Assembly (NCBI GenBank): GCA_002314605.1
Contig: DCGO01000077.1
Span: 1-16,825, forward strand
Source: Lentisphaeria bacterium UBA1776
GTDB taxonomy: Bacteria; Verrucomicrobiota; Lentisphaeria; Victivallales; Victivallaceae
Reading direction: 5' to 3'
DNA: 16,825 nucleotides
Part shown: piece by piece, positions 1 through 6,670 of the stretch
How positions within the stretch are numbered: the first letter of the stretch is position 1
Layout: each line of letters begins with the position of its first letter
Position numbers and translations under genes: made by a program
Notes under the pieces: generated by a model
Seen by the model: the letters and a program-made list of their open reading frames with translations, nothing else
The model's database searches: none
What the model was told of the DNA's origin: nothing

Positions 1-176
1 ACAGAAAATTCGTTACACAGACCCGTAAACGGATAATTTTCCCGCAGATATTCCCCGCTTTCAGGGCGTGTGACGCTGCTGTGGATCAGAAAAAACGGAT
101 TTTCATCCGCCTTGACCTGATCTTCGTCAGGATATCTGGAAAAAAATTTATTGACAAATGGATCGCTCTTGAACAT
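1..176 (-). CDS. Unrecognised protein, N-terminal fragment cut by the window edge
   Basis: An open frame begins with ATG at 176 on the minus strand and runs off the left edge, giving the first 58 residues (MFKSDPFVNKFF... ending near ...GLCNEFS). There is no signal peptide or membrane segment; the visible part is polar and aromatic-rich, as in a soluble protein. I do not recognise the family. Support for a real gene: a TTGACA/TATGCT promoter pair lies just upstream, GGAG sits about 11 nt before the ATG, and codon use resembles neighbouring genes. The remainder lies outside the window, so no function is proposed. Confidence 0.6.
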   Translation of the reverse strand, partial: MFKSDPFVNKFFSRYPDEDQVKADENPFFLIHSSVTRPESGEYLRENYPFTGLCNEFS

Positions 177-199
177 AAAAAACTGAACTCCGCGGTTAT

Positions 200-227
200 A
201 GCATACAGTATAAATCCGGATTGTCAA
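200..227 (-). promoter_or_regulatory. Sigma70-type promoter for the left-edge gene
   Basis: On the minus strand a perfect -35 TTGACA (227-222) is followed after 16 nt by TATGCT (205-200). The start codon of the partial gene is at 176, giving a short leader of about 17-20 nt. The spacing is one base short of the ideal. Confidence 0.5.
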
Positions 228-240
228 TGCCGAATCCAGA

Positions 241-262
241 AAAAACTGCGGTCCCAAGGACC
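241..262 (-). terminator. Weak candidate terminator downstream of dinB
   Basis: Read on the minus strand, a 5-bp GGTCC/GGACC stem with a TTG loop is followed by GCAG and then TTTTTT. The stem is short and separated from the T-run by four bases. It lies about 190 bp past the dinB stop. Its position overlapping the -35 area of the next gene would also separate the two transcription units. Confidence 0.3.
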
Positions 263-450
263 CTGCGGAATGATCCTCGATGAATAAAAACATGCATGCC
301 GGAGTGAGAAAACGGAGCCATCCAGGACGGGCCGCTGCATGTTTCCCGCAGTTCTGGTTCGTCTTGGCAGAGAATGATGCAGTACGCAGAGTTCGGAAAT
401 CGCGACCTGCCTCTTCCGAACCGGAGTGCTGCCTTGCGTTTGAACGGGGG

Positions 451-1554
451 TCATGGTTGTTTCCACTCCAAGGGCAGTTCCAGCTGCTCCGGACGGTAAC
501 GGTCCAGGGGCGGCGGAAAATTGCTGACCGAAATTCCCAGCAGACGGACCGGAAGATGATCCGCTTCCGTTTTGTCCAGCAGCCCGATGGCAATGGCCCC
601 CAGGTCTGAAGTTTTACTGAGCGCACGGTTGCCGCTGGCGGAGCGTGTCACGGTACGGAAATCACTGTACCGGACCTTCAGCGTCACGGTCCGTCCCGCA
701 AGCTGGAGCCGCTGAAGATTCAAGGACACCCGGGCGGCAAGTTCCTTCAGCTCCCGTTTCATGCGCCGGATATCCGCAAGATCCCGGGCAAAGGTGGTTT
801 CCCTTCCGACGGATTTCCGCTCATCGGTCACCTCCACTTTCCGGTCGTCCCGCCCCCGGACGATGTAGTAATAAAATATTCCCGTTTTTCCGAAATTGGC
901 GGTCATGGTGGGCATATCCAGCGCTTTCAAATCTTTGCCGGTGCGGATATTCATGGCGATCATCCGTGCCGCCGTCACTTTGCCGATGCCGTGAAATTTC
1001 CCGATGGGCAGCGTTTCCAGAAACGCTTCCGCCTGATCCGGTGTGATCACCGAAAGTCCCGCCGGCTTCCGGAGATCCGAGGCGACTTTGGCGAGAAATT
1101 TATTGTAGGAGACTCCCGCCGAGGCCGTCAGCGCCGTTTCGCGCAGGATTTCTTGCTGAATGGCCGAGGCAATCCAGGTGGCCGAGGGATTATGCAGGTG
1201 ATTTTCCGTTACATCCAGATAGGCTTCATCAATGGAGACCGGTTCCACCAGATCCGTGTAGCGGCAGAAGATCTCCCGGATCCGGTGGGATGTTTCCCGG
1301 TAACGCTCCATGTTTCCGGAAAGAAAGATCCCGTGGGGACACAGCCGCAGCGCCTGGGCCGTGGGCATGGCCGAATGTACACCGCAACGCCGTGCTTCGT
1401 AGGATGCGGTGGAGACCACCCCCCGCTCTTCCGCCGGACCGGCCACAATGACCGGTTTTCCCCGGAGTTCCGGGTGGTCCCGCTGCTCGATGGAGGCAAA
1501 AAAGGCATCCATGTCGATGTGGATGATCTTGCGGAATGGTCCCGTAATACTCAT
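451..1554 (-). CDS. dinB: DNA polymerase IV (Y-family translesion polymerase)
   Basis: The 367-residue protein is a full-length Y-family polymerase that copies past damaged bases with low fidelity. The N-terminal IHIDMDAFFASIEQ block contains the metal-binding Asp (D14), and SIDEAYLD (107-114) supplies the second acidic pair (D109, E110). A helix-hairpin-helix stretch follows (LPIGKFHGIGKVTAARM), then the little-finger domain with a KSVGRETTF motif. The extreme C-terminus carries QLELPL (357-362), a good match to the sliding-clamp-binding motif, so the protein should dock on the DnaN clamp. The ATG overlaps the mutL stop in an ATGA arrangement, implying translational coupling; it is the last gene of the ABC-TPR-mutL-dinB operon. 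No LexA-like operator is visible directly upstream, because the start lies inside the operon. Confidence 0.96.
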   Translation of the reverse strand: MSITGPFRKIIHIDMDAFFASIEQRDHPELRGKPVIVAGPAEERGVVSTASYEARRCGVHSAMPTAQALRLCPHGIFLSGNMERYRETSHRIREIFCRYTDLVEPVSIDEAYLDVTENHLHNPSATWIASAIQQEILRETALTASAGVSYNKFLAKVASDLRKPAGLSVITPDQAEAFLETLPIGKFHGIGKVTAARMIAMNIRTGKDLKALDMPTMTANFGKTGIFYYYIVRGRDDRKVEVTDERKSVGRETTFARDLADIRRMKRELKELAARVSLNLQRLQLAGRTVTLKVRYSDFRTVTRSASGNRALSKTSDLGAIAIGLLDKTEADHLPVRLLGISVSNFPPPLDRYRPEQLELPLEWKQP

Positions 1555-3410
1555 TTGCGGCCGAACCGGCGGGCAAGCTCATTCATGGTCAGCGTGATCA
1601 TGGTGGGACGCCCGTGGGGGCAGAGCATACCGCGGCGGCAGTTTGCCAGCTGTTTCAGCAGTTCCGTTGCCATCTCGAGGGTCAGTTCGTCCCCGGCACG
1701 GACGGCGGCATGGCAGGCGGCTCTGGCCACATGTTCCCGCTCCAGGGGGACCCGGGCGGAAGACTCTTCCGCCAGTTCCGTCAGGGTGTCCAGCAGGAGG
1801 TTTTCCAGATTTCCCATGGGAAGAGACGCCGGAATGGCATTCAGCATGACCTGCCGCCCACCCATATCCTCAATGTCGAATCCCAGCCGGGCGAACCATT
1901 CCCGGGTCCGGAGAAGCATGGCAGCGGCATTCCGGGGCAGTTCCAGCGAAATCGGCAGCAGCAGGGGCTGCTGGAGGCCGCCGTGTTCCGCATCCGCCAG
2001 AAGTTTCTCGAACATGATCCGCTCGTGGGCCGCATGCTGGTCGATCAGCACAAGTCCGTTCGCGCCTTCCGCCAGGATGTAAGTGGCGTTCAGAATCCCA
2101 AGCACCCGGGTGGGCCATGCTCCGTCAAAGACCGGAACATAGGGCATGGGATTGACCGGTTCCGGGGGGGCTGCCGGGACGATCCGATGTGCCGCCGCGT
2201 TTTCCCGGGGCGGACGGTACGGCGGATAATCGGTGGTCTTCTGTTCCTGGATAAAAGATTCCGTGACCGGGGCAGTGGAGTCCGGCTTCTCTTCTTCCTC
2301 CGGTTCTTCCCCCCGGAAGAGATCCGCCGTTTCCGGTTTCGGGGTATAGACGACTCCGGCCCCGGCGAGGATGGGTTCCATGGGGATCCTGGGATCCAGT
2401 TCGCTTTCCGGCAGCACTTCCGGACCGCCGCGCAATGCGGCGGCCACGGCGGCGGCCACGGCCTGTGAAACCACAAATTCCCGGCGGAAACGCACTTCCC
2501 GCTTGGCCGGGTGAACATTCACATCCACCTCCCGGGGATCCATGTCGATAAAGAGGATGCAGGGGGGAAACCTGCCGTGTTCCGCCAGGGCTCCGTAGCC
2601 GTCCCGGACGCCGCGGTAGAGGGAGGGAGACTCCACGCCGCGGCCGTTGACAAAGAGCCGCTGCTCCCGCCGGGAGGGCCGCGAAAATCCCGGCCCGGCA
2701 ATAAAACCCCGGATCTCCATGCCGGATTCCCTGTGTGTTACCGGACGCATCTGGTCGGTGAAATTCCGCCCGAAAAGCGCTCGGAGACGCGGTTCAAGCC
2801 CCTTGTCTCCGGGAGAATCGATGACGGTCCTGCCGTCGGAAATCAGTTCAAACCCGATTTCCGGATTGGGCAATGCCAGCATCAGGACCGTTTCTTCGAT
2901 ATGCTGTTCTTCCGTAGCCCGGGAGCGGAGAAATTTTTTCCGGGCCGGGACATTGAAAAAGAGATCTCTGACGGTCAAGGTGGTGCCGGCGGGACACCCG
3001 GCCGGAAGAACTTCCCCCGGTTTGCCGCCGTTGACCTCAATGCGGATCCCCTCCACGCTGCTGCTCTGCCGGGTTTCGATGACCAGTTTCGAGACCGATG
3101 CGATGGAGGGAACCGCCTCGCCGCGGAATCCAAGAGTGCGGATGTTTTCCAGATCGTCTTCACTGATGAGTTTGCTGGTCCCGTGAGGCTCCAGCGAAAG
3201 CAGGGCATCTTCCGCATCCATGCCGCAGCCGTTGTCGCTGACCCGGATCAGCCGGGAACCGGCGAGTTCCACCTGAATCATGATCCGGGTGGCGCCGGCA
3301 TCAATGGCATTTTCCACCAGTTCCTTGACCACCGAAGCCGGGCGTTCAATGACTTCTCCCGCAGCGATCCGGTTGCTCAGAGATTCCGGCATGACCTGAA
3401 TTTTACTCAT
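1551..3410 (-). CDS. mutL: DNA mismatch repair endonuclease MutL
   Basis: The 619-residue protein has the GHKL ATPase at the N-terminus: NRIAAGEVIERPASVVKELVENA (catalytic E30, Mg-binding N34), DNGCGM (59-64) and GFRGEA (95-100). A proline- and glutamate-rich linker covers roughly 335-430. The C-terminal dimerisation domain has DQHAAHERIMFE starting near 457, an exact DQHA(X)2E(X)4E endonuclease motif, plus ACHA near 565 and CPHGRP near 597. It is therefore the nicking type of MutL found in bacteria without MutH, and would cut the nascent strand after MutS recognises a mismatch. Slight deviations are HGTSK where HATSK is usual and AVPSIASVS where ALASISSVS is usual. The start overlaps the upstream TPR gene by 8 nt (ATGAGTAA). 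Confidence 0.97.
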   Translation of the reverse strand: MSKIQVMPESLSNRIAAGEVIERPASVVKELVENAIDAGATRIMIQVELAGSRLIRVSDNGCGMDAEDALLSLEPHGTSKLISEDDLENIRTLGFRGEAVPSIASVSKLVIETRQSSSVEGIRIEVNGGKPGEVLPAGCPAGTTLTVRDLFFNVPARKKFLRSRATEEQHIEETVLMLALPNPEIGFELISDGRTVIDSPGDKGLEPRLRALFGRNFTDQMRPVTHRESGMEIRGFIAGPGFSRPSRREQRLFVNGRGVESPSLYRGVRDGYGALAEHGRFPPCILFIDMDPREVDVNVHPAKREVRFRREFVVSQAVAAAVAAALRGGPEVLPESELDPRIPMEPILAGAGVVYTPKPETADLFRGEEPEEEEKPDSTAPVTESFIQEQKTTDYPPYRPPRENAAAHRIVPAAPPEPVNPMPYVPVFDGAWPTRVLGILNATYILAEGANGLVLIDQHAAHERIMFEKLLADAEHGGLQQPLLLPISLELPRNAAAMLLRTREWFARLGFDIEDMGGRQVMLNAIPASLPMGNLENLLLDTLTELAEESSARVPLEREHVARAACHAAVRAGDELTLEMATELLKQLANCRRGMLCPHGRPTMITLTMNELARRFGRK

Positions 3411-4005
3411 AACCGGTCCCCGGAGTCTGCGGGTTCAGGCTTCGCTGTTTTTCCTGCAGCTGGCGATGGGCTTCCATGAACATCTCCCGGGCCTCTTCCT
3501 GGCGGTTCATGGCTGAATAGACCACGGAGAGATTGATGTAAACGGTCATGTTCCGGGGATTGAGTTCCCTGGATTTCAAAAGACACTCCTCCGCCTCCTG
3601 ATAGCACCCCTGCCGGGACAGCACCTGCCCCAGATTATTGTAGGATGCTGCGTCAAACTCGTTGTTCCTGATCATGGTCCGATAGACTTTTTCAGCATCT
3701 TTGTAGCGTTCCCAGCGGTAATAGAGCTGCCCCAGAAGCTGCATGGCCATGGAGTGACCGGGATAGCGTTTCAAAAGCTGTTTGAGAATTCTTTCCGAAT
3801 CGCGGAAATTTCCTTTGCTCATCACCGTATAGGCATGCCCCAGCTGCTGCAAGACATAGGCGCTCCTGAGCTGTATGGCCGTGGGTTCCTGCTGGAATAT
3901 CTTTTTGCGGACTCCGGCGGCCTGATAAGTCATGACCAGCAAGGCCGTTAGAAGCACCACCATGCCCAGAATGCAGAGAAGAATGATCTGCCTCCGATTT
4001 TTCAC
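3403..4005 (-). CDS. Membrane-anchored tetratricopeptide repeat protein
   Basis: This 200-residue protein starts with a short basic stretch (MKNRRQ) and one hydrophobic segment (about 7-27), consistent with an uncleaved inner-membrane anchor. The rest is helical with TPR-type repeats: LGQLYYRWERYKDAEKVYR, LGQVLSRQGCYQEAEECLL and LSVVYSAMNRQEEAREMFM show the alternating small/aromatic pattern of TPR helices A and B. TPRs are protein-interaction scaffolds, so no enzymatic role is expected. It overlaps the ABC gene upstream by ATGA (4002-4005) and mutL downstream by 8 nt, so it is co-translated with both. The link to DNA repair or transport is unclear; it could simply be a passenger of the operon. 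Confidence 0.85.
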   Translation of the reverse strand: MKNRRQIILLCILGMVVLLTALLVMTYQAAGVRKKIFQQEPTAIQLRSAYVLQQLGHAYTVMSKGNFRDSERILKQLLKRYPGHSMAMQLLGQLYYRWERYKDAEKVYRTMIRNNEFDAASYNNLGQVLSRQGCYQEAEECLLKSRELNPRNMTVYINLSVVYSAMNRQEEAREMFMEAHRQLQEKQRSLNPQTPGTGYE

Positions 4006-4997
4006 TTCCGGGCCTCCAGCGGTGCATGGCAGGCACAGATGTGCCCGTCACGGATGGCCTTTGCGTCCGGTATGCATCCGGCACATTTCTGCTGCAGTTC
4101 CGGCGGCAGAGTGTCGCAGTGGACGCAGCGACCGAAGAAACGGCACCCCGCCGGATAATTTCCCGCCGCCGGCACGCTGCCCCGGATGGTGGCCAGAGGT
4201 CCGTCCGGCATGCCCGGGTGGGGCACCGCTGAAAGCAGTGCCCGGGTATAGGGGTGGCGGGGATCTTTCAGGAGTTCTTTGACCGGCGCCGTTTCCACGA
4301 TCCTCCCCGCATACATTACCGCCACCCGGTCGGCGGTTTCCGCCACAATTCCCAGATTGTGGGTGACCAGAATGACTCCGGTGTGCTGCTCCAGGCGCAT
4401 CCGGTCGATGAGTTCGAGGATCTGGGCCTGAATGGTCACGTCCAGCGCCGTGGTCGGCTCATCGGCGATCAGCAGAGCAGGATTTCCGGCAAGGGCCATG
4501 GCGATCATGATCCTCTGCTGCATGCCGCCGGACAGTTCATGGGGATAAGCGCGGATCCGGCTTTCCGGAGCCGGGATCCCCACCAGACGGAGCAGACGGA
4601 GGACTTCGGCTTCCTGATCTCCGACATCGGGCCGGTGGAGCTCCAGCACTTCGGCGATCTGCTCACCCACCCGGAAGACCGGGTTCAGCGAGGCGGAGGG
4701 TTCCTGAAAAATATAGGCGATGCCGCCTCCCCGGACCTTCCGCAGAACTTTGGATGGAGCCCCGGCGAGATTCTGACCCTGAAAATCAATCCGGTCCGCC
4801 TGAACGACGGCCGGCGGCTGCTGAAGGAGTCCCGTCAGTGCGAGACAGGAAATGCTTTTGCCGCACCCGGATTCTCCCACCAGTGCCAGAATTTCCCCTT
4901 GAGCGACCTCAAAAGATACGCCGTCCACCGTGGGGAGAAGCTGTTTCCCGGCGCGGAAGCCGATGCGGAGATTCTTGACTTGGAGCAGATTCTTCAT
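4002..4997 (-). CDS. Peptide/nickel-type ABC transporter ATP-binding protein (DppD/OppD family)
   Basis: The 331-residue ATPase contains Walker A GESGCGKS (41-48), Q-loop IFQEP (96-100), signature LSGGMQQ (155-161), Walker B LLIADEP (175-181) and H-loop His213. The C-terminal extension PYTRALLSAVPHP plus a Cys cluster is diagnostic of the oligopeptide/dipeptide transporter subfamily. It would power import of peptides or similar solutes together with two permeases, a second ATPase and a binding protein, none of which lies in this window, so it appears as an orphan. The Cys tail (C285, C291, C294, C305, C308, C321, C323) is richer than the usual CRF..RC pattern. The start is canonical for the family, yet no Shine-Dalgarno precedes it. 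First gene of the operon leading into TPR, mutL and dinB. The exact substrate cannot be told. Confidence 0.93.
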   Translation of the reverse strand: MKNLLQVKNLRIGFRAGKQLLPTVDGVSFEVAQGEILALVGESGCGKSISCLALTGLLQQPPAVVQADRIDFQGQNLAGAPSKVLRKVRGGGIAYIFQEPSASLNPVFRVGEQIAEVLELHRPDVGDQEAEVLRLLRLVGIPAPESRIRAYPHELSGGMQQRIMIAMALAGNPALLIADEPTTALDVTIQAQILELIDRMRLEQHTGVILVTHNLGIVAETADRVAVMYAGRIVETAPVKELLKDPRHPYTRALLSAVPHPGMPDGPLATIRGSVPAAGNYPAGCRFFGRCVHCDTLPPELQQKCAGCIPDAKAIRDGHICACHAPLEARK

Positions 4998-5007
4998 GAT
5001 GGAAAAT

Positions 5008-5049
5008 AATATAGCACGAAATTACACCTTCGCCAGTGCGTTTTTCCAA
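5008..5049 (-). promoter_or_regulatory. Candidate promoter(s) for the ABC-TPR-mutL-dinB operon
   Basis: In the 90-bp gap before the ABC ATPase gene, the minus strand reads TTGGAA (5049-5044), 17 nt, TGTAAT (5026-5021), and further on TATATT (5013-5008). Initiation from the first would give a leader of about 16 nt, from the second about 4 nt. Neither leader contains a Shine-Dalgarno sequence before the ATG at 4997. Confidence 0.45.
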
Positions 5050-5087
5050 AGAATTTCATGGTTTTACGGGAGAAACGGCGCCGACTG

Positions 5088-5651
5088 TCAGCGGATGGTT
5101 TCCCCGAAAAAATCCCGGACGGCACTGAGAAGATTATCGGTGACAACAGTTCCCGCGGGAACTCCTTTGGCAAGCGTTTTCAAGCCGTAGCCGGTGCGCA
5201 CCAGATAGCTGGTCCTGCAGCCCGCCCGGATCCCGGCTTCCACATCCGAGGTCCGGTCCCCGACCATAAAGGACGATCCCGGATCGATCCCGAGCTCTCT
5301 GGTTGCCTGGTCAAACATTCCCGTATGGGGTTTGCGGCAGGGGCAGTCCCCGGTATAGTCCGGATGATGAGGGCAGAAATACACGGCATCAAAATCCGCA
5401 TGTTCCGCCGCCAAAAGCTCCCGGAGCCTGGCGTGGACCGCCTCCATGGCCGTCACATCGTACATTTTTCTGGCGATTCCCGACTGATTGGTGAGGATGA
5501 CCGCCAGGTATCCGTGTGCATGGATCAAGTTCAGGGCTTCGGCCACACCGGGAAGAAGCACGGTCTTTTTCGGCTCGTGGAGGTAATTCACTTCCTTGTT
5601 GATCACGCCGTCCCGGTCCAGAAAGGCGGCTCCCCGCAGCTGAGGGCACAT
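5088..5651 (-). CDS. gmhB: D-glycero-D-manno-heptose-1,7-bisphosphate 7-phosphatase
   Basis: The 187-residue HAD-superfamily phosphatase removes the 7-phosphate from heptose 1,7-bisphosphate on the route to ADP-heptose for LPS inner core. Motif I is FLDRDGVIN with nucleophile D12 and acid/base D14; motif II is TNQSG (54-58); motif IV is GDRTSD (131-136). The GmhB zinc loop is present as C93, H95, C103 and C105 within the CPHHPDYTGDCPC stretch, separating it from the related histidinol phosphatases. Length is normal for the family. It starts 7 nt after the stop of the lipoprotein gene, so the two are probably co-transcribed; the Shine-Dalgarno is weak. Other heptose genes are not in the window. 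A histidinol-phosphatase role is the main alternative but less likely. Confidence 0.9.
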   Translation of the reverse strand: MCPQLRGAAFLDRDGVINKEVNYLHEPKKTVLLPGVAEALNLIHAHGYLAVILTNQSGIARKMYDVTAMEAVHARLRELLAAEHADFDAVYFCPHHPDYTGDCPCRKPHTGMFDQATRELGIDPGSSFMVGDRTSDVEAGIRAGCRTSYLVRTGYGLKTLAKGVPAGTVVTDNLLSAVRDFFGETIR

Positions 5652-5658
5652 ATCGGTC

Positions 5659-6126
5659 TTACCGGCCGCGGTTGAAGAACAGTGTAACGGGGAACCGGGC
5701 GTTTTCGTTGTAGTTGAATATCCCGATCTGGACGTCTGTATTGCCGCTGCTGAAATTGACGATCCCGATCTGCCAGTCGCCGCCGCCGGATTCGTTGAAG
5801 ATTCCCAGCTGGAGACCGTCCAGCGGTTTGTCGGTCACATTCAGAAACCCCATCTGCATACCGGAAAGTTCATGGGCCGCACTCATGCCGACGAGGGAAT
5901 ACTGGAACCCGGAAACTTTGGCGGACCCGGCCAGAAAGAGCGCGATTTCCGCTCCGTTGACTTTGCCGTCGCTGACCGACAGGGGCAACCCGAACCGGAC
6001 GCCGGAAATATCCTTGTTCGCCAAACCTTCCGGCGTGTGGGTCCACACTCCGTAGTCCATACTGCTGCAGCCGGCTGCCAGCAGCATTGCCGATACTGCG
6101 GCAAACGTCAAAAACAACTTTTTCAT
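5659..6126 (-). CDS. Repeat-containing lipoprotein (LA_2272 surface-repeat type)
   Basis: I chose the ATG at 6126 because AAGGAAAGGA lies just upstream and the protein then opens with a lipoprotein signal (MKKLFLTF..., lipobox LAAGC, Cys20, Ser at +2, predicting outer-membrane sorting). The mature part consists of about six units of 14-16 residues (about 56-144) ending in G-[FI]-[FLV]-N-like turns: SGMQMGFLN, DGLQLGIFN, DWQIGIVN, DVQIGIFN. This pattern matches what I know as LA_2272/LA_2273-type surface-repeat lipoproteins, whose function is not established; the repeats look like regular beta-strand rungs. It sits between the small 84-residue gene and gmhB. A longer frame up to 6282 exists but would overlap the upstream gene and lose the signal peptide at the N-terminus. 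Confidence 0.82.
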   Translation of the reverse strand: MKKLFLTFAAVSAMLLAAGCSSMDYGVWTHTPEGLANKDISGVRFGLPLSVSDGKVNGAEIALFLAGSAKVSGFQYSLVGMSAAHELSGMQMGFLNVTDKPLDGLQLGIFNESGGGDWQIGIVNFSSGNTDVQIGIFNYNENARFPVTLFFNRGR

Positions 6127-6157
6127 GTTCTGAAATCCTTTCCTTTTCTGAAAGAGA

Positions 6158-6190
6158 GCCGCCGCCAACTGAAAAATTGGCTCCGGCGGC
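6158..6190 (-). terminator. Stem-loop between the 84-residue gene and the lipoprotein gene
   Basis: Minus-strand RNA can pair GCCGCC..GCCAA (6190-6177, with a 3-nt bulge GGA) with TTGGCGGCGGC (6168-6158) around an 8-nt loop. The hairpin starts 3 bp past the stop of the small gene and is followed by TCTCTTTC and not a clean T-run. It may act as a partial terminator or an mRNA-stabilising hairpin that sets the ratio of the two genes. Confidence 0.4.
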
Positions 6191-6193
6191 CGG

Positions 6194-6448
6194 TTATTTT
6201 CCTGACGCGTCCCGCAGAATATCCGTAAATTCCTCACGGGAAATTTCTCCGAGACGTTTCCCTTTGCGGGCCAGTTTTTCATTGACCTTGATGACTGTTT
6301 CCGTCATGGCTTCGTGGGTTTCTTCCGATCCCCCGACCAGACAGAAATTATCCCCGCGGGTCATGCGTTTATGCCCGTCTCTGCTGTCAAGGCCAATGCC
6401 GAGCATCATTGCCTCGCGCTGCTTTTCTTCTGCCGGTTTCATGATCAC
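6194..6448 (-). CDS. Small conserved-looking protein of unknown function (84 aa)
   Basis: The 84-residue frame begins MIMKPAEEKQREAMMLGIGLD and continues with a compact soluble sequence: DGHKRMTRGDNFCLVGGSEETHE and a C-terminal KRLGEISREEFTDILRD helix. No signal peptide or membrane segment is seen. I have an impression of similar small proteins in PVC-group genomes but cannot confirm it, and no function is known to me. AGGA lies 5 nt before the first ATG; a second ATG two codons later (6442) is possible. A TTGAAA/TATAGT promoter lies about 35-60 bp upstream. It would be the first gene of a unit that continues with the lipoprotein and gmhB. Confidence 0.75.
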   Translation of the reverse strand: MIMKPAEEKQREAMMLGIGLDSRDGHKRMTRGDNFCLVGGSEETHEAMTETVIKVNEKLARKGKRLGEISREEFTDILRDASGK

Positions 6449-6482
6449 GGTCCTGGTCCTGATGATTCGTCTCCCCGGGCAT

Positions 6483-6510
6483 ACTATAACTTTTTTCCGA
6501 AATTTTTCAA
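6483..6510 (-). promoter_or_regulatory. Sigma70-type promoter for the 84-residue gene and the genes after it
   Basis: On the minus strand TTGAAA (6510-6505), a 16-nt spacer and TATAGT (6488-6483) lie upstream of the start at 6448, giving a leader of about 28 nt with AGGA before the ATG. It is divergent from the efflux-gene promoter on the other strand. Confidence 0.55.
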
Positions 6511-6593
6511 GACCGGAATGGGAATAAAATACATTGAGGTTCCAAAATATCTTGAATTCCGTACTGTTTTTTCTTTTTTTTCCTTATTCCGGG

Positions 6594-6622
6594 TTGATTT
6601 TTCGAGAAAAAGGGTGTATGTT
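6594..6622 (+). promoter_or_regulatory. Promoter of the outer-membrane efflux gene, with a small palindrome at the -10
   Basis: TTGATT (6594-6599), a 17-nt spacer and TATGTT (6617-6622) give a well-spaced sigma70-type promoter about 48 bp before the ATG at 6671. The inverted repeat ATGTT-AA-AACAT (6618-6629) overlaps the -10 and could be part of an operator. A further TATAAA at 6633-6638 lacks a matching -35. Confidence 0.5.
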
Positions 6623-6670
6623 AAAACATGTGTATAAAAGAGACCCTTTATTTTCGGGAGAATCAACAAA

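Larger units (their letters stand above)
177..450. other. Non-coding stretch between dinB and the left-edge gene
   Basis: No convincing gene is seen here. It holds the promoter of the left-edge gene, a small hairpin GGTCC-CAA-GGACC (250-262) which on the minus strand is followed by GCAG and six T residues, and a perfect 8-bp inverted repeat GTTCGGAA / TTCCGAAC (391-398 and 414-421, 15-nt loop) about 30 nt past the dinB stop. The first hairpin could end dinB-operon transcription. Confidence 0.5.

Noticed and set aside
224..466. An 80-codon minus-strand frame after dinB
   Set aside because: It starts inside the dinB 3' end, has no proper ribosome site, covers hairpins and the next gene's promoter, and its composition is not protein-like.
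991..2082. A 363-codon plus-strand frame across dinB and mutL, and others in 1614-3479
   Set aside because: They are antisense to two well-identified repair genes and cross their junction.
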